DNA of 64,000 nucleotides from Prodigiosinella aquatilis. Lineage in GTDB: Bacteria > Pseudomonadota > Gammaproteobacteria > Enterobacterales > Enterobacteriaceae. The position numbers and the translations under genes are program-made. Positions 45,286 through 53,778 of the stretch are shown here, in pieces. The notes under the pieces were generated by a model. The model made no database searches, had not been told where the DNA came from, and was given only the letters and a program-made list of their open reading frames with translations. The stretch covers positions 2,728,001 through 2,792,000 of the forward strand of contig CP128857.1 in the NCBI GenBank assembly GCA_030388725.1, written 5' to 3'. Position 1 is the stretch's first letter. Every line of letters starts with the position of its first letter.

Positions 45286-45336
45286 GAGTCCATTCCATAA
45301 CAGTATAGTAAGATAACTACATGTCTACGCTTCCAA

Positions 45337-46059
45337 TTAAACATCGTTCATTAATTTTACACGCAGACGCTTTATCGCCTGGCTATGCAACTGGCTAACT
45401 CGTGACTCCCCAACATCCAGAACAGCACCGATTTCCTTCAGATTCAGTTCTTCCTGGTAATAAAGAGTCAGCACCAGCTTTTCACGCTCTGGCAAATTTT
45501 CAATCGCCTCCATCACTCTCTCACGAACACTAACATCCATGAGCTGACGCAGCGGATTGGCCTCTTCATTTCCCTCCAACAACGCACCAGCGCTATCACC
45601 ATGTTCTTCGCGCCATTCATCGTAAGAAAACAGCTGGCTATTGTTAGTATCCAACAAGATCTGACGATACTCTTGCAGAGTGATATCCAGAGCCTGAGCA
45701 ACTTCTTGCTCAGTGGGTGCCCTGCCTAACAGCTGTTCAGCCTGACGCATAGCATTAGCCACTTCACGAGCATTACGTCGCACACTACGAGGTGCCCAAT
45801 CCCGACTCCGGAGTTCATCCAACATCGCACCACGGATACGCTGTACGGCATAAGTCGTAAATGCCGTGCCTTGCAACGAATCATAACGCTCCACTGCGTT
45901 GAGCAGACCAATACCTCCCGCCTGCAACAGATCGTCAAGCTCTACGCTCGCAGGGAGACGAACCTGTAATCGCAGAGCCTCGTGCCGCACCAAGGGGATA
46001 TAGCGCTGCCAGAGAGAATTTTTATCCATTGTGCCTTCGGCGGTATACAGATCGCTCAC
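45337..46059 (-). CDS. fliA: RNA polymerase sigma factor FliA (sigma-28)
   Basis: Flagellar sigma factor for late genes, including fliC and fliD in this window. The 240 residues contain region 2 (DLLQAGGIGLLNAVERYD with TTYAVQRIRGAMLDELR), region 3 and region 4 with the helix-turn-helix NLKEIGAVLDVGESRVSQLH. Length and sequence match E. coli FliA. It is transcribed away from the modification cluster with fliZ. Confidence 0.97.
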   Translation of the reverse strand: MSDLYTAEGTMDKNSLWQRYIPLVRHEALRLQVRLPASVELDDLLQAGGIGLLNAVERYDSLQGTAFTTYAVQRIRGAMLDELRSRDWAPRSVRRNAREVANAMRQAEQLLGRAPTEQEVAQALDITLQEYRQILLDTNNSQLFSYDEWREEHGDSAGALLEGNEEANPLRQLMDVSVRERVMEAIENLPEREKLVLTLYYQEELNLKEIGAVLDVGESRVSQLHSQAIKRLRVKLMNDV

Positions 46060-46472
46060 AGTGACAAATACCTACGATGATAATGTTATCGATACTATTA
46101 TGCGTTTGGTCTACATAGATAATCGAATGAATAACTCTATAAAAGAGCCGCTATTTCTTCCCATACTGAAAAATCTTTACATTTCTCAGGCCAAAACAGC
46201 CCACGTAGCACCTAATGTAAGCAGTACGCCACTATTCAGCATCTCAGTCTGACATTACTAGTTAAGCATAACTAGCACAATATGCTACCTTATTTGAGAA
46301 ATATTACCCTAGCGTTATTAAATGGCCTGTTAAAACGTTATTAATGATAACTATTATCAACGACACACAAAATGATTTTCTATTATTCGTGTTATCAATC
46401 CATCGCTTTAACCAGTGAGAACAAAAGCCATGAAGTGTTTTATAAAAAGTTGTTCATCGCCATTTGCTAAAT
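46060..46472. other. Region upstream of fliA
   Basis: 413 AT-rich bases between the fusion gene and fliA, expected to hold FlhDC-dependent control. I found only a partial sigma-28 -10 (ATCGATAA near 46088-46095) without a matching -35. No gene is supported. Confidence 0.45.
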
Positions 46473-48905
46473 TTAAATCACCAATCCCTTTATTAATCTT
46501 TGTGAAGACAATCCCATATTGTTAAAAACTTCAAGTATCTTGGGACTGCTTTGCACAGCAGAAATTAATATTGGATCATCAGATTCATACAATTTATCCG
46601 GATGATAAACATCAACACCTAAAAATTGAGTATTTATCTTTGAAGGCGTATTATCAACTATATATTTAACCGATACCATCTTAAAGAAGTTAGAATTTTC
46701 CAGTAATAATTTTGTCTGCGCACCCGCACCCCAAATAATCACACTCGAAAAATCTTCTTTATTTGCCAAAATATTTTCCTGCCCTATTGAAGATAATATG
46801 CTTACTATCTCGGTATATCTATCCAAGGGAATAGACGATATCCTCTGACGGAGTAAATCGTCGAAAAACACATATCGGCATCCACTTTTAACCAAAAGCC
46901 CATACAGTAAAATAGCTGACACAGCTGGCATAGCATCAACTGTTTCTTTTTTAAAGTCATAGCTTATCTGAAAATTACAAGATAAAAGTTCATTTTCAAG
47001 CATGGTTTTAACGAAAGCTAATACTTCGCTTTTATCATTATTATTTTCCGTAAAAATGTATTTTATTGTTATGTTTTGTGGTCTTAATGAAGCATATTTC
47101 TTTAAATTATTAATAACTCTATCAAATCCTTTATTCTGCCTTATTTGAAAAAACTTGCTCTTTGTCCCTGCATCGATACTGGTAATGACATTTGCTCTAT
47201 CATTATTAATGGCATCAGATAACGCATCGATAAATTTGGTTGAATTAGTAATAACTCGCTGTTTCAAATTGGGAAATTTATTAGATAAATATCTTAGATG
47301 CGCAGGAAATTCTTTATCCAGAGTTGGTTCACCTCCACCCCAAACAATAGAATTACATAATGAAAGGTCTATATTTTTCAATAAATCATAAATATCATAG
47401 CTGGCTTCTTTTCCGCCATAATACTTATCACTACAGTATTCGCATTTCATGTTGCATACAGAGTGATATTCTAATGAAAGATGTTCAGGTTTCAGTTCAT
47501 CAAGATCCCCCCACTCATCAAATTCCAGGAATGGGCATCCATCACATTCAGGGGCTTCACCTTTATTAATGCGTGAAAATAAATCCTTTTTCTCTTTTAA
47601 TATATTCTCGTTTGTAAACTGATTGAAAGTATAGTTATTTTTATTTAAAAGTACCACATCGCCTTTCATTATACCATTTACGAAGAATCGTTTGCAGCAA
47701 GTACGGATTTCATCCGGAGCGAAAAATACCGAATGATGTAAATCATAGCAACTCAACATTTTATTTTTTATATTTTTCATAAATGAAGATATCTTTGATA
47801 CAACAGCATCATCATTTGTTTCCATTAGAGATACAAATTTCTCATGTATTAGGAAATACTTTGTTTTCAAAACAATTTTCTTTACACCAGACAGTCTGTT
47901 TTCTGCCTCTTTCCATAAAGTATAAATGACCTGATACAATTCCATTTTATCTTTAGGATCTAACATCCATATTTCTCTGATGCGAGTCGCTACTATACCA
48001 ATAAAACCCACATACAAATTTCTGAGCAACAATGGGGATAACGAATCTTGCTTAATCAAAAAATCATGAATTTCATTAAAGGCCCGGAAAAAACCTTCAA
48101 TATGAGAGGATGTTATGCGATTAATTATAGAACCACTTCTATTATTTTTTAAATAAATTTTATTATTTACAACACCTATTTTTTTTGCATGGAAATATAC
48201 TTTGAAAATGAAATCTATATCCTCATGAAACCCGTGATGAAAAACAATCTCATTATTAATAATTAACCTGCGTTCTATAACAGTATAGATGACGGATCCA
48301 TCCATTTTCAATGAAATATAGTCGCAGATTAGTTTTTGTTTCCTCTCCGTCAAATTAACTAAATCCGTTCTCCCACCGCGCTGATTTTCTCTACATTCTT
48401 GGGTATATTGCCAATCGAATCCAACAATCTGAACATCGTTATCTTTAATGTAGTTATAAAGTATCTCAAGTGCATCAACAGAGAGAAGGTCATCGGCATC
48501 TAAAAATATAATCCACTTACCTCTTGCTGCGGATATTCCTATATTTCTCGCAATGCCTGGACCACTATTAATCGGCGTGGTTAATATATTAATATTGAAA
48601 CTATGCGGTAATAATTGCAATTGACTGAGTGTTTGATCGGTAGAACAGTCATCAATAACAATGACTTCAAACATCAAGGAATTGACTTTTTTCTGATTTT
48701 CAATGCTTAATAAGCAATTATGAATATAGGATTCGCCATTATATACAGGAATAATAATAGAAAAGAAAGGGGAGTTATTCTCATCAAAATCCACAGTAAG
48801 AGACTTGCTATCCACATCAAGAGAAGTGACAATTCTGGCTGGAGGTATAGCGTCATTATTCACGTTGCTAATGACATCATTTAATAAGTTATTTTCAGCA
48901 CGCAT
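46473..48905 (-). CDS. Glycosyltransferase family 2 / radical SAM / Rossmann-domain fusion protein
   Basis: An 810-residue three-part protein. Residues about 47-270 are a GT-A glycosyltransferase (FSIIIPVYNGESYIHN, NSGPGIARNIG, and the metal-binding LDADD near 135-139). After a helical linker come two cysteine pairs (Cys403/404 and Cys454/457 in ECDGCPF). Residues about 474-650 are a radical SAM domain with the cluster motif Cys484-x3-Cys488-x2-Cys491 and GGGEP (523-527). The last 90 residues look Rossmann-like (IIWGAGAQTKLL). It ends the modification operon next to fliA and is AT-rich. I infer a role in glycan building or radical modification of flagellin or its sugar; no known family member with this order comes to mind. 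Confidence 0.8.
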   Translation of the reverse strand: MRAENNLLNDVISNVNNDAIPPARIVTSLDVDSKSLTVDFDENNSPFFSIIIPVYNGESYIHNCLLSIENQKKVNSLMFEVIVIDDCSTDQTLSQLQLLPHSFNINILTTPINSGPGIARNIGISAARGKWIIFLDADDLLSVDALEILYNYIKDNDVQIVGFDWQYTQECRENQRGGRTDLVNLTERKQKLICDYISLKMDGSVIYTVIERRLIINNEIVFHHGFHEDIDFIFKVYFHAKKIGVVNNKIYLKNNRSGSIINRITSSHIEGFFRAFNEIHDFLIKQDSLSPLLLRNLYVGFIGIVATRIREIWMLDPKDKMELYQVIYTLWKEAENRLSGVKKIVLKTKYFLIHEKFVSLMETNDDAVVSKISSFMKNIKNKMLSCYDLHHSVFFAPDEIRTCCKRFFVNGIMKGDVVLLNKNNYTFNQFTNENILKEKKDLFSRINKGEAPECDGCPFLEFDEWGDLDELKPEHLSLEYHSVCNMKCEYCSDKYYGGKEASYDIYDLLKNIDLSLCNSIVWGGGEPTLDKEFPAHLRYLSNKFPNLKQRVITNSTKFIDALSDAINNDRANVITSIDAGTKSKFFQIRQNKGFDRVINNLKKYASLRPQNITIKYIFTENNNDKSEVLAFVKTMLENELLSCNFQISYDFKKETVDAMPAVSAILLYGLLVKSGCRYVFFDDLLRQRISSIPLDRYTEIVSILSSIGQENILANKEDFSSVIIWGAGAQTKLLLENSNFFKMVSVKYIVDNTPSKINTQFLGVDVYHPDKLYESDDPILISAVQSSPKILEVFNNMGLSSQRLIKGLVI

Positions 48906-48971
48906 ACTCAGGTCTCTATAATTTTAAGGATATAATGGCACGATTAATATAATGCTAAGCAATAGTAATAA

Positions 48972-50099
48972 TTATATTTTTACCTTACATCCTTTAATTG
49001 CACTGGTATTGACTTTATTTAAAAAATCAAGACCCTGGTACGCGACATCAATACCAAAGACATCACTATTGCATTCTCCTCTGAGTGAAGCAGCAATATC
49101 CTCATAAGAGTTAGCGAAAGCTTCAATAAACCCAGCAGGATGCCCGGCTTTGAATCGACTATATCGTGCCTGGTTAGCCACAATATTATCCGGGTGTGTA
49201 CGGTCAACAGTCCAGGAACTACCACTTATGTTACTGATATGCAAATGTTCAGGGTCCATCTGTATCCATTCAGCCGAGCCTTTACTACCAAACACACGTA
49301 TTTTTAGACCGTTACGATAACCAAGAGCAGCTTTGCTATACCAATAATTGCACACTATTTCATTAGTATAATTAGATATGCAATGAACAGTGTCGATAAC
49401 ATGTGGAACTTCACCAAATGTATGATGTGTAGCATAAACATCCAGGGCTTTTTCTCCAATCAAAAAGTCAACCATTTGATGGACATGTACCCCAAGATCC
49501 AATGAAACCGTAGGTATTACACCGTCGTGTTGGCGCCAATTCTGAGGCCGGGGAGACTCACCTTCTGCTGTATGACGTAAAAAACCCTCCTGGGGCATTT
49601 CAATCATTATTTGCCTTATTACCCCAAATTCTTGCTGAGCAATTCGCTGGCGCAATTCTCTAATCATGGGATAACCACAATAATTAAACGTAACTAATAA
49701 CGTCCCCTGATGAGAGTTCAATGCAGTACGAATTTCCTCGACTTCACAGATACTCCCGGCTAATGCCTTTTCACAAATCACGGGTAATTGCTGTTCAATA
49801 CAGGAGATAACGACATCTTTATGCATAGGGGTAGGCGTGAGTACGACTACTGCGTCTAGCATTTTTCTTTCTGCTTCAAGAAACTCAGCAAGACTGCTGT
49901 AAGCCCTGTCAAGTGAGACACCCCAATCATCTGCGGTAATTTTATTCGTTTGTGCTTCACGACTGAAAAAACCGGAAACCAGCTCAAAGCTACCATCCAT
50001 TTGAGAAGCAATTTTATGGGTTTCGCCCACAGCTGAATTTATTCCTCCGCCGATGAAACCAATCTTCAGCCTCGGATAGTGCTTTGAGATATCTCTCAT
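48972..50099 (-). CDS. Gfo/Idh/MocA-family oxidoreductase
   Basis: A 375-residue NAD(P)-dependent sugar dehydrogenase family protein. The N-terminal Rossmann domain begins LKIGFIGGGINSAVGETH, and VVVLTPTPMHKDV and CEKALAGS (the family's E-K-P like motif with Ala in place of Pro) follow. The C-terminal domain has SLDLGVHVHQMVDFL with the catalytic-type His/Asp region. It likely oxidises or isomerises a nucleotide-linked sugar in the flagellin glycan pathway. Its start overlaps the ATP-grasp stop codon (TAATG), indicating coupling. Confidence 0.85.
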   Translation of the reverse strand: MRDISKHYPRLKIGFIGGGINSAVGETHKIASQMDGSFELVSGFFSREAQTNKITADDWGVSLDRAYSSLAEFLEAERKMLDAVVVLTPTPMHKDVVISCIEQQLPVICEKALAGSICEVEEIRTALNSHQGTLLVTFNYCGYPMIRELRQRIAQQEFGVIRQIMIEMPQEGFLRHTAEGESPRPQNWRQHDGVIPTVSLDLGVHVHQMVDFLIGEKALDVYATHHTFGEVPHVIDTVHCISNYTNEIVCNYWYSKAALGYRNGLKIRVFGSKGSAEWIQMDPEHLHISNISGSSWTVDRTHPDNIVANQARYSRFKAGHPAGFIEAFANSYEDIAASLRGECNSDVFGIDVAYQGLDFLNKVNTSAIKGCKVKI

Positions 50100-51277
50100 T
50101 ATTCCTGCCTCGCAAAAGTACTTTTAACAAAAAAATAGTCTTTAAGAAACTGAGTATGGAATGACATTTCTTCTACATTCTTAAACTCAGAAAATATAAT
50201 ACCTGCACGATCCTGTGGTGCTGCTTGTAAAACCTCTCCACATGTTTTAAGCAAAACAGCTTCAATAACTCTGCAAGGCGCCCTTTCACATTGGAGCGCC
50301 ATAAAAGGAACAGATTCACTGGTTGATACGGTATGTCTGGAAATAAATCGTTTTAGCGCTGGTCTGTATTCAGAAATAGGCACTGAATGTCGAAAAAATG
50401 GTGCAACAAATAATGTTGAGTAAGCGATATTTGTCGAATATTGAACCAATTGACTATATAAATCACCAGGACAGCGCCGTGTTACCTCAATCAGCCAAAA
50501 ATCTTTTCCATTATAAATAAACTGCGTATGTAATAGTCCATCACAAAGCTGAAGATCTGAAACTAGAGCCTGCAAGCAATCACTGATTCTATTTTTCAGC
50601 GTCTCATCCATTTGAATATTCAAACAACTACTGTTAACCTGATAAGGATAAATAGTGCAGAATTCATTGACAAAAAACTCACACGCGATACGCCCATCAC
50701 GAATAAACGCCGAATGACTGTGTAAAGACCCCTCTTTAAACTCTTCCAGTACCGCCTCGCCAGAAACTGACTCACGAATAGCCGTCTGGTAGGCCTCCTT
50801 TACATTTTCTTTCTGATTTACCTGAACAACACCACGACCACTATATGCATCAGTCGGTTTAACTAAAATAGGATAGTGCAGCTGGTTAGCAGCCTCAACC
50901 GACGTTACTGCATTGGGAACCGGAAAGCCTTTTCTTTGCGCATATACTCTAAACTTATCTTTTTTAAGTAAAAGGTTAGTTGTATCCGTAGAGTCAAAAC
51001 CAGGCAATCCCAATTGTTCTGCTATCCATGCGCCACTGAGATAAGACATATCGGTTACGCCTGGCAATATCGCCTGAATATTTTCTTTTCGAGCCAGTTT
51101 AAGAACCTCTTCTCGATTGGCATAGTTTATCGGAAATGATTTTTTAGCCAATAAGTGACCTGGATCAGAAAGTTTACCACTGCAAACTCCCACCGAATGC
51201 CCAAAAGACATACTGGCCTGGAGAAGTGGCAAGGAAGAAAAACCAGCATCAAGGATCAGCGTATCTATTTTTGACAT
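50099..51277 (-). CDS. ATP-grasp ligase
   Basis: A 392-residue ATP-grasp enzyme. It has a pre-ATP-grasp N-terminal domain (about 1-95), the lid/ATP-binding segment YPILVKPTDAYSGRGVVQV near 133-150, and metal-ligand residues in LHTQFIYNGKDFWLIEVTRRCPGD (shown as FWLIEVTRRCPGD, near 260). Such enzymes join a carboxylate to an amine through an acyl phosphate. In this cluster the natural idea is acylation of the amino sugar made by the aminotransferase. That is an inference. Confidence 0.85.
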   Translation of the reverse strand: MSKIDTLILDAGFSSLPLLQASMSFGHSVGVCSGKLSDPGHLLAKKSFPINYANREEVLKLARKENIQAILPGVTDMSYLSGAWIAEQLGLPGFDSTDTTNLLLKKDKFRVYAQRKGFPVPNAVTSVEAANQLHYPILVKPTDAYSGRGVVQVNQKENVKEAYQTAIRESVSGEAVLEEFKEGSLHSHSAFIRDGRIACEFFVNEFCTIYPYQVNSSCLNIQMDETLKNRISDCLQALVSDLQLCDGLLHTQFIYNGKDFWLIEVTRRCPGDLYSQLVQYSTNIAYSTLFVAPFFRHSVPISEYRPALKRFISRHTVSTSESVPFMALQCERAPCRVIEAVLLKTCGEVLQAAPQDRAGIIFSEFKNVEEMSFHTQFLKDYFFVKSTFARQE

Positions 51278-51410
51278 TATTGCTCCCAGATAATGCTACT
51301 TATAATAATAGAAGACAGATTAATGATTATTTCCTATAATGTCTGTAATAAATAGTATTAACGAAAAAGGGTGATATCCATTCTCCTGATAAAAACAAAT
51401 ATTTTCATGT

Positions 51411-52481
51411 CTATAATTTTATATATAGCGTATCGCTAATTAAGAAATGTGATGTAACTCGCGGATGATGAATTAATTCATCACCTACACGTTTGGGACC
51501 ATCGCCAAAGGCCCAATCATAGTCATCAAGCAATATCCATCCTCCCTGCTGTACATATGGCATCCAGGTTTCAATATCATTTTTTACATCTTCATACTTA
51601 TGATTGCCGTCAACATGAAGAATGGATATTTTACCATTGATAGATGTTTCACCAAATTCTGGTGTAATTAATTTACCAACAGATGTACATCCGGCGTATG
51701 TTTCACCGGCAATAACGGAAGGTTCACGAATATAATTAATATTATCAAGCTCTGCTGCTGAGACGAGGAAACCTTCAAAAATCTTGTCATAATTAATAGT
51801 ATCTGCCATATCATTAACAAGTTTTGCCTGTTCACCTTGATCACCGACATAAATATAGGCCCATGGATCCACACATATCACATTTCCGATATTATGCTTC
51901 GTTGCCAACCAAGCCATTGCATATGCCGATCTTCCCCACAAAGTACCAACTTCTACAATATCCCCGCAGGGGATATTTCTAAATAAATAGCACAACACTT
52001 TAAGTTTACTTTCATCACTTTGTCCTGGTACGTTATTGTAATTAATAATTAAATTTGCGTACTGGTTTTTTCTAAGTGCCGGGGCCGTTAGCTCTATATT
52101 TCGGAATACATCATCAATACAATTCTCAGCCCAATTATAAGCTGCATCAAATTTTTTATATAACTGCTTATGTATATAATCATTACATAATTGGAAATGA
52201 AATTCTGTCTTATTTTTCTCTTTTAATTTTTCCAGATAATTTAGTACTACGTCATGAGGTGCATAAATATGACTAATATTTTCTTTAAGCAAAAGTGACT
52301 TAAATTCACTATCAAAGCTGTCCTGACTGATATAGGGTAGATAAGCCGATTTGTAGCTTAATCCTTCAGGATTAGAAGACGCACGAACCACTTCCATTCC
52401 CATAAGTATCGCTGATTGTGCGTATTCCTCTGCTTCTGGTAAATTACAGGGGAAGACAAGTAATTTACTTTTATTGTTCAT
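51411..52481 (-). CDS. Class I SAM methyltransferase with pre-ATP-grasp-like N-terminus
   Basis: A 356-residue protein. The C-terminal half is a class I methyltransferase of the Methyltransf_24 type: GDIVEVGTLWGRSAYAMAW (motif I) and ILHVDGNHKYEDVKNDIETW with WILLDDYDW. The first 100 residues (KLLVFPCNLPEAEEYAQSA, IYAPHDVVLNYLEKL) look like the Rossmann-type domain that normally precedes ATP-grasp domains, but no ATP-grasp domain follows. It lies between the aminotransferase and the ATP-grasp gene. A role in methylating the sugar or its acyl group is inferred. Confidence 0.75.
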   Translation of the reverse strand: MNNKSKLLVFPCNLPEAEEYAQSAILMGMEVVRASSNPEGLSYKSAYLPYISQDSFDSEFKSLLLKENISHIYAPHDVVLNYLEKLKEKNKTEFHFQLCNDYIHKQLYKKFDAAYNWAENCIDDVFRNIELTAPALRKNQYANLIINYNNVPGQSDESKLKVLCYLFRNIPCGDIVEVGTLWGRSAYAMAWLATKHNIGNVICVDPWAYIYVGDQGEQAKLVNDMADTINYDKIFEGFLVSAAELDNINYIREPSVIAGETYAGCTSVGKLITPEFGETSINGKISILHVDGNHKYEDVKNDIETWMPYVQQGGWILLDDYDWAFGDGPKRVGDELIHHPRVTSHFLISDTLYIKL

Positions 52482-52561
52482 AAAATAACCTTTAAAATGT
52501 ACGTCTGAGATGCCGTTTTAAGGTGCTCAACCAGTAAATTATCATCATATGTAGATATCAG

Positions 52562-53686
52562 TTAATGCGATGCTGTAGCTATTGAAGATGTTATTATAGA
52601 AATAACTCTATCTTGATCAGATGCTGATAACCCTGGATAGATAGGGAGGCAAAGAACAGAACATGCAACACTATTAGCCATGGGCAGCAATGAAGCACAT
52701 GCGCTGGGTAATCCCCGATACATGGGAAAATCACTAATCAAAGGATAAAAATATCGTCTGGTGAAAATTCCATTTTCTTTTAGTGCAGCAAACAACTCAT
52801 CTCTACTAACAGGAGAGTTATTCTTGATAAATATTGGGAAATAAGAATAATTCCACTCTATAGATTCGGGAACACTCGGTATTGAAATATAAGGAACATA
52901 GGCTAATAATTCACAATATCGATTACATATTGACTGTCGTTCTATCAATGCATCATCAATGTAATTTAGCTGAAGCAACCCGAATGCGGCTTGTATCTCA
53001 CTCATTTTACCATTGATCCCTGGAGCAACTACTTTGGTTTCTTCCGCAAAACCAAAATTCTTCAGGTAATCTATTCGTTGTTTCATCTTGGCATCAGGAC
53101 AAATAATTGCCCCACCTTCAAATGTATTGAAAACTTTTGTCGCATGCAGGCTAAGAACAGAAAGATCGCCATAACGCAGCACACTACTATTGCCTTTTTT
53201 GACACCAAAGGCATGTGCTGCATCGTAGATGATCTTCAAACCATAGGTATCAGCAATATTCTGAATTTTATCAACGTCACAAGGAATGCCATAGCAATGT
53301 ACGGGTAAAATAGCTGACGTCTCGGGTGTAATAGCGGCTTCGATTCGGTCAGGATCAATATTACAGGTAACAGGATCGATATCGACAAAAACCGGTTTTA
53401 ATCCATTCCATAATAAGGTATGAGATGTAGCAACAAATGAATAAGGAGTCGTAATCACTTCCCCTGTAATTTTCAGCGCTTGTAATGCGGTCAATAAGGC
53501 CAAGGTGCCATTAGTAAATAAGCACAAATGCTCCACCCCAAGATAATCAGCTAGTTCTTTCTCTAATTGTTGATGGAATGGTCCCCCATTTGTCAGGCAT
53601 TTATTTTCCCAGATCTTTTCCAGGTAAGGAATAAACTCATTCAGTGGCGGCAATAATGGGCTTGTAACATATATATTATTTTTCAT
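52562..53686 (-). CDS. DegT/DnrJ/EryC1-type sugar aminotransferase (VioA-like)
   Basis: PLP enzyme that aminates nucleotide-linked 4-keto- or 3-keto-deoxy sugars. The start at 53686 (MKNNIYVTSPLLPPLNEF) is preceded by AAAGG and gives 374 residues. PLP-binding features: TNGTLAL near 58, Asp155 in IIYDAAHAFG, and Lys184 in SLHATKVFNTFEGG. The closest named family known to me is VioA, which makes dTDP-4-amino-4,6-dideoxyglucose. Flagellin viosamine is known in Pseudomonas syringae. The product here is inferred. Confidence 0.85.
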   Translation of the reverse strand: MKNNIYVTSPLLPPLNEFIPYLEKIWENKCLTNGGPFHQQLEKELADYLGVEHLCLFTNGTLALLTALQALKITGEVITTPYSFVATSHTLLWNGLKPVFVDIDPVTCNIDPDRIEAAITPETSAILPVHCYGIPCDVDKIQNIADTYGLKIIYDAAHAFGVKKGNSSVLRYGDLSVLSLHATKVFNTFEGGAIICPDAKMKQRIDYLKNFGFAEETKVVAPGINGKMSEIQAAFGLLQLNYIDDALIERQSICNRYCELLAYVPYISIPSVPESIEWNYSYFPIFIKNNSPVSRDELFAALKENGIFTRRYFYPLISDFPMYRGLPSACASLLPMANSVACSVLCLPIYPGLSASDQDRVISIITSSIATASH

Positions 53687-53778
53687 AATGCGACCTTTTA
53701 TTCGCAAGATTTTATATATCCTGCCAAACCAGAGGATATATAAATAACAAGTTCACAAAAATAACCGTATAGCGATTA

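Noticed and set aside
46088..46095. Sigma-28 promoter of fliA
   Set aside because: ATCGATAA resembles the -10, but no -35 match lies at the right spacing.
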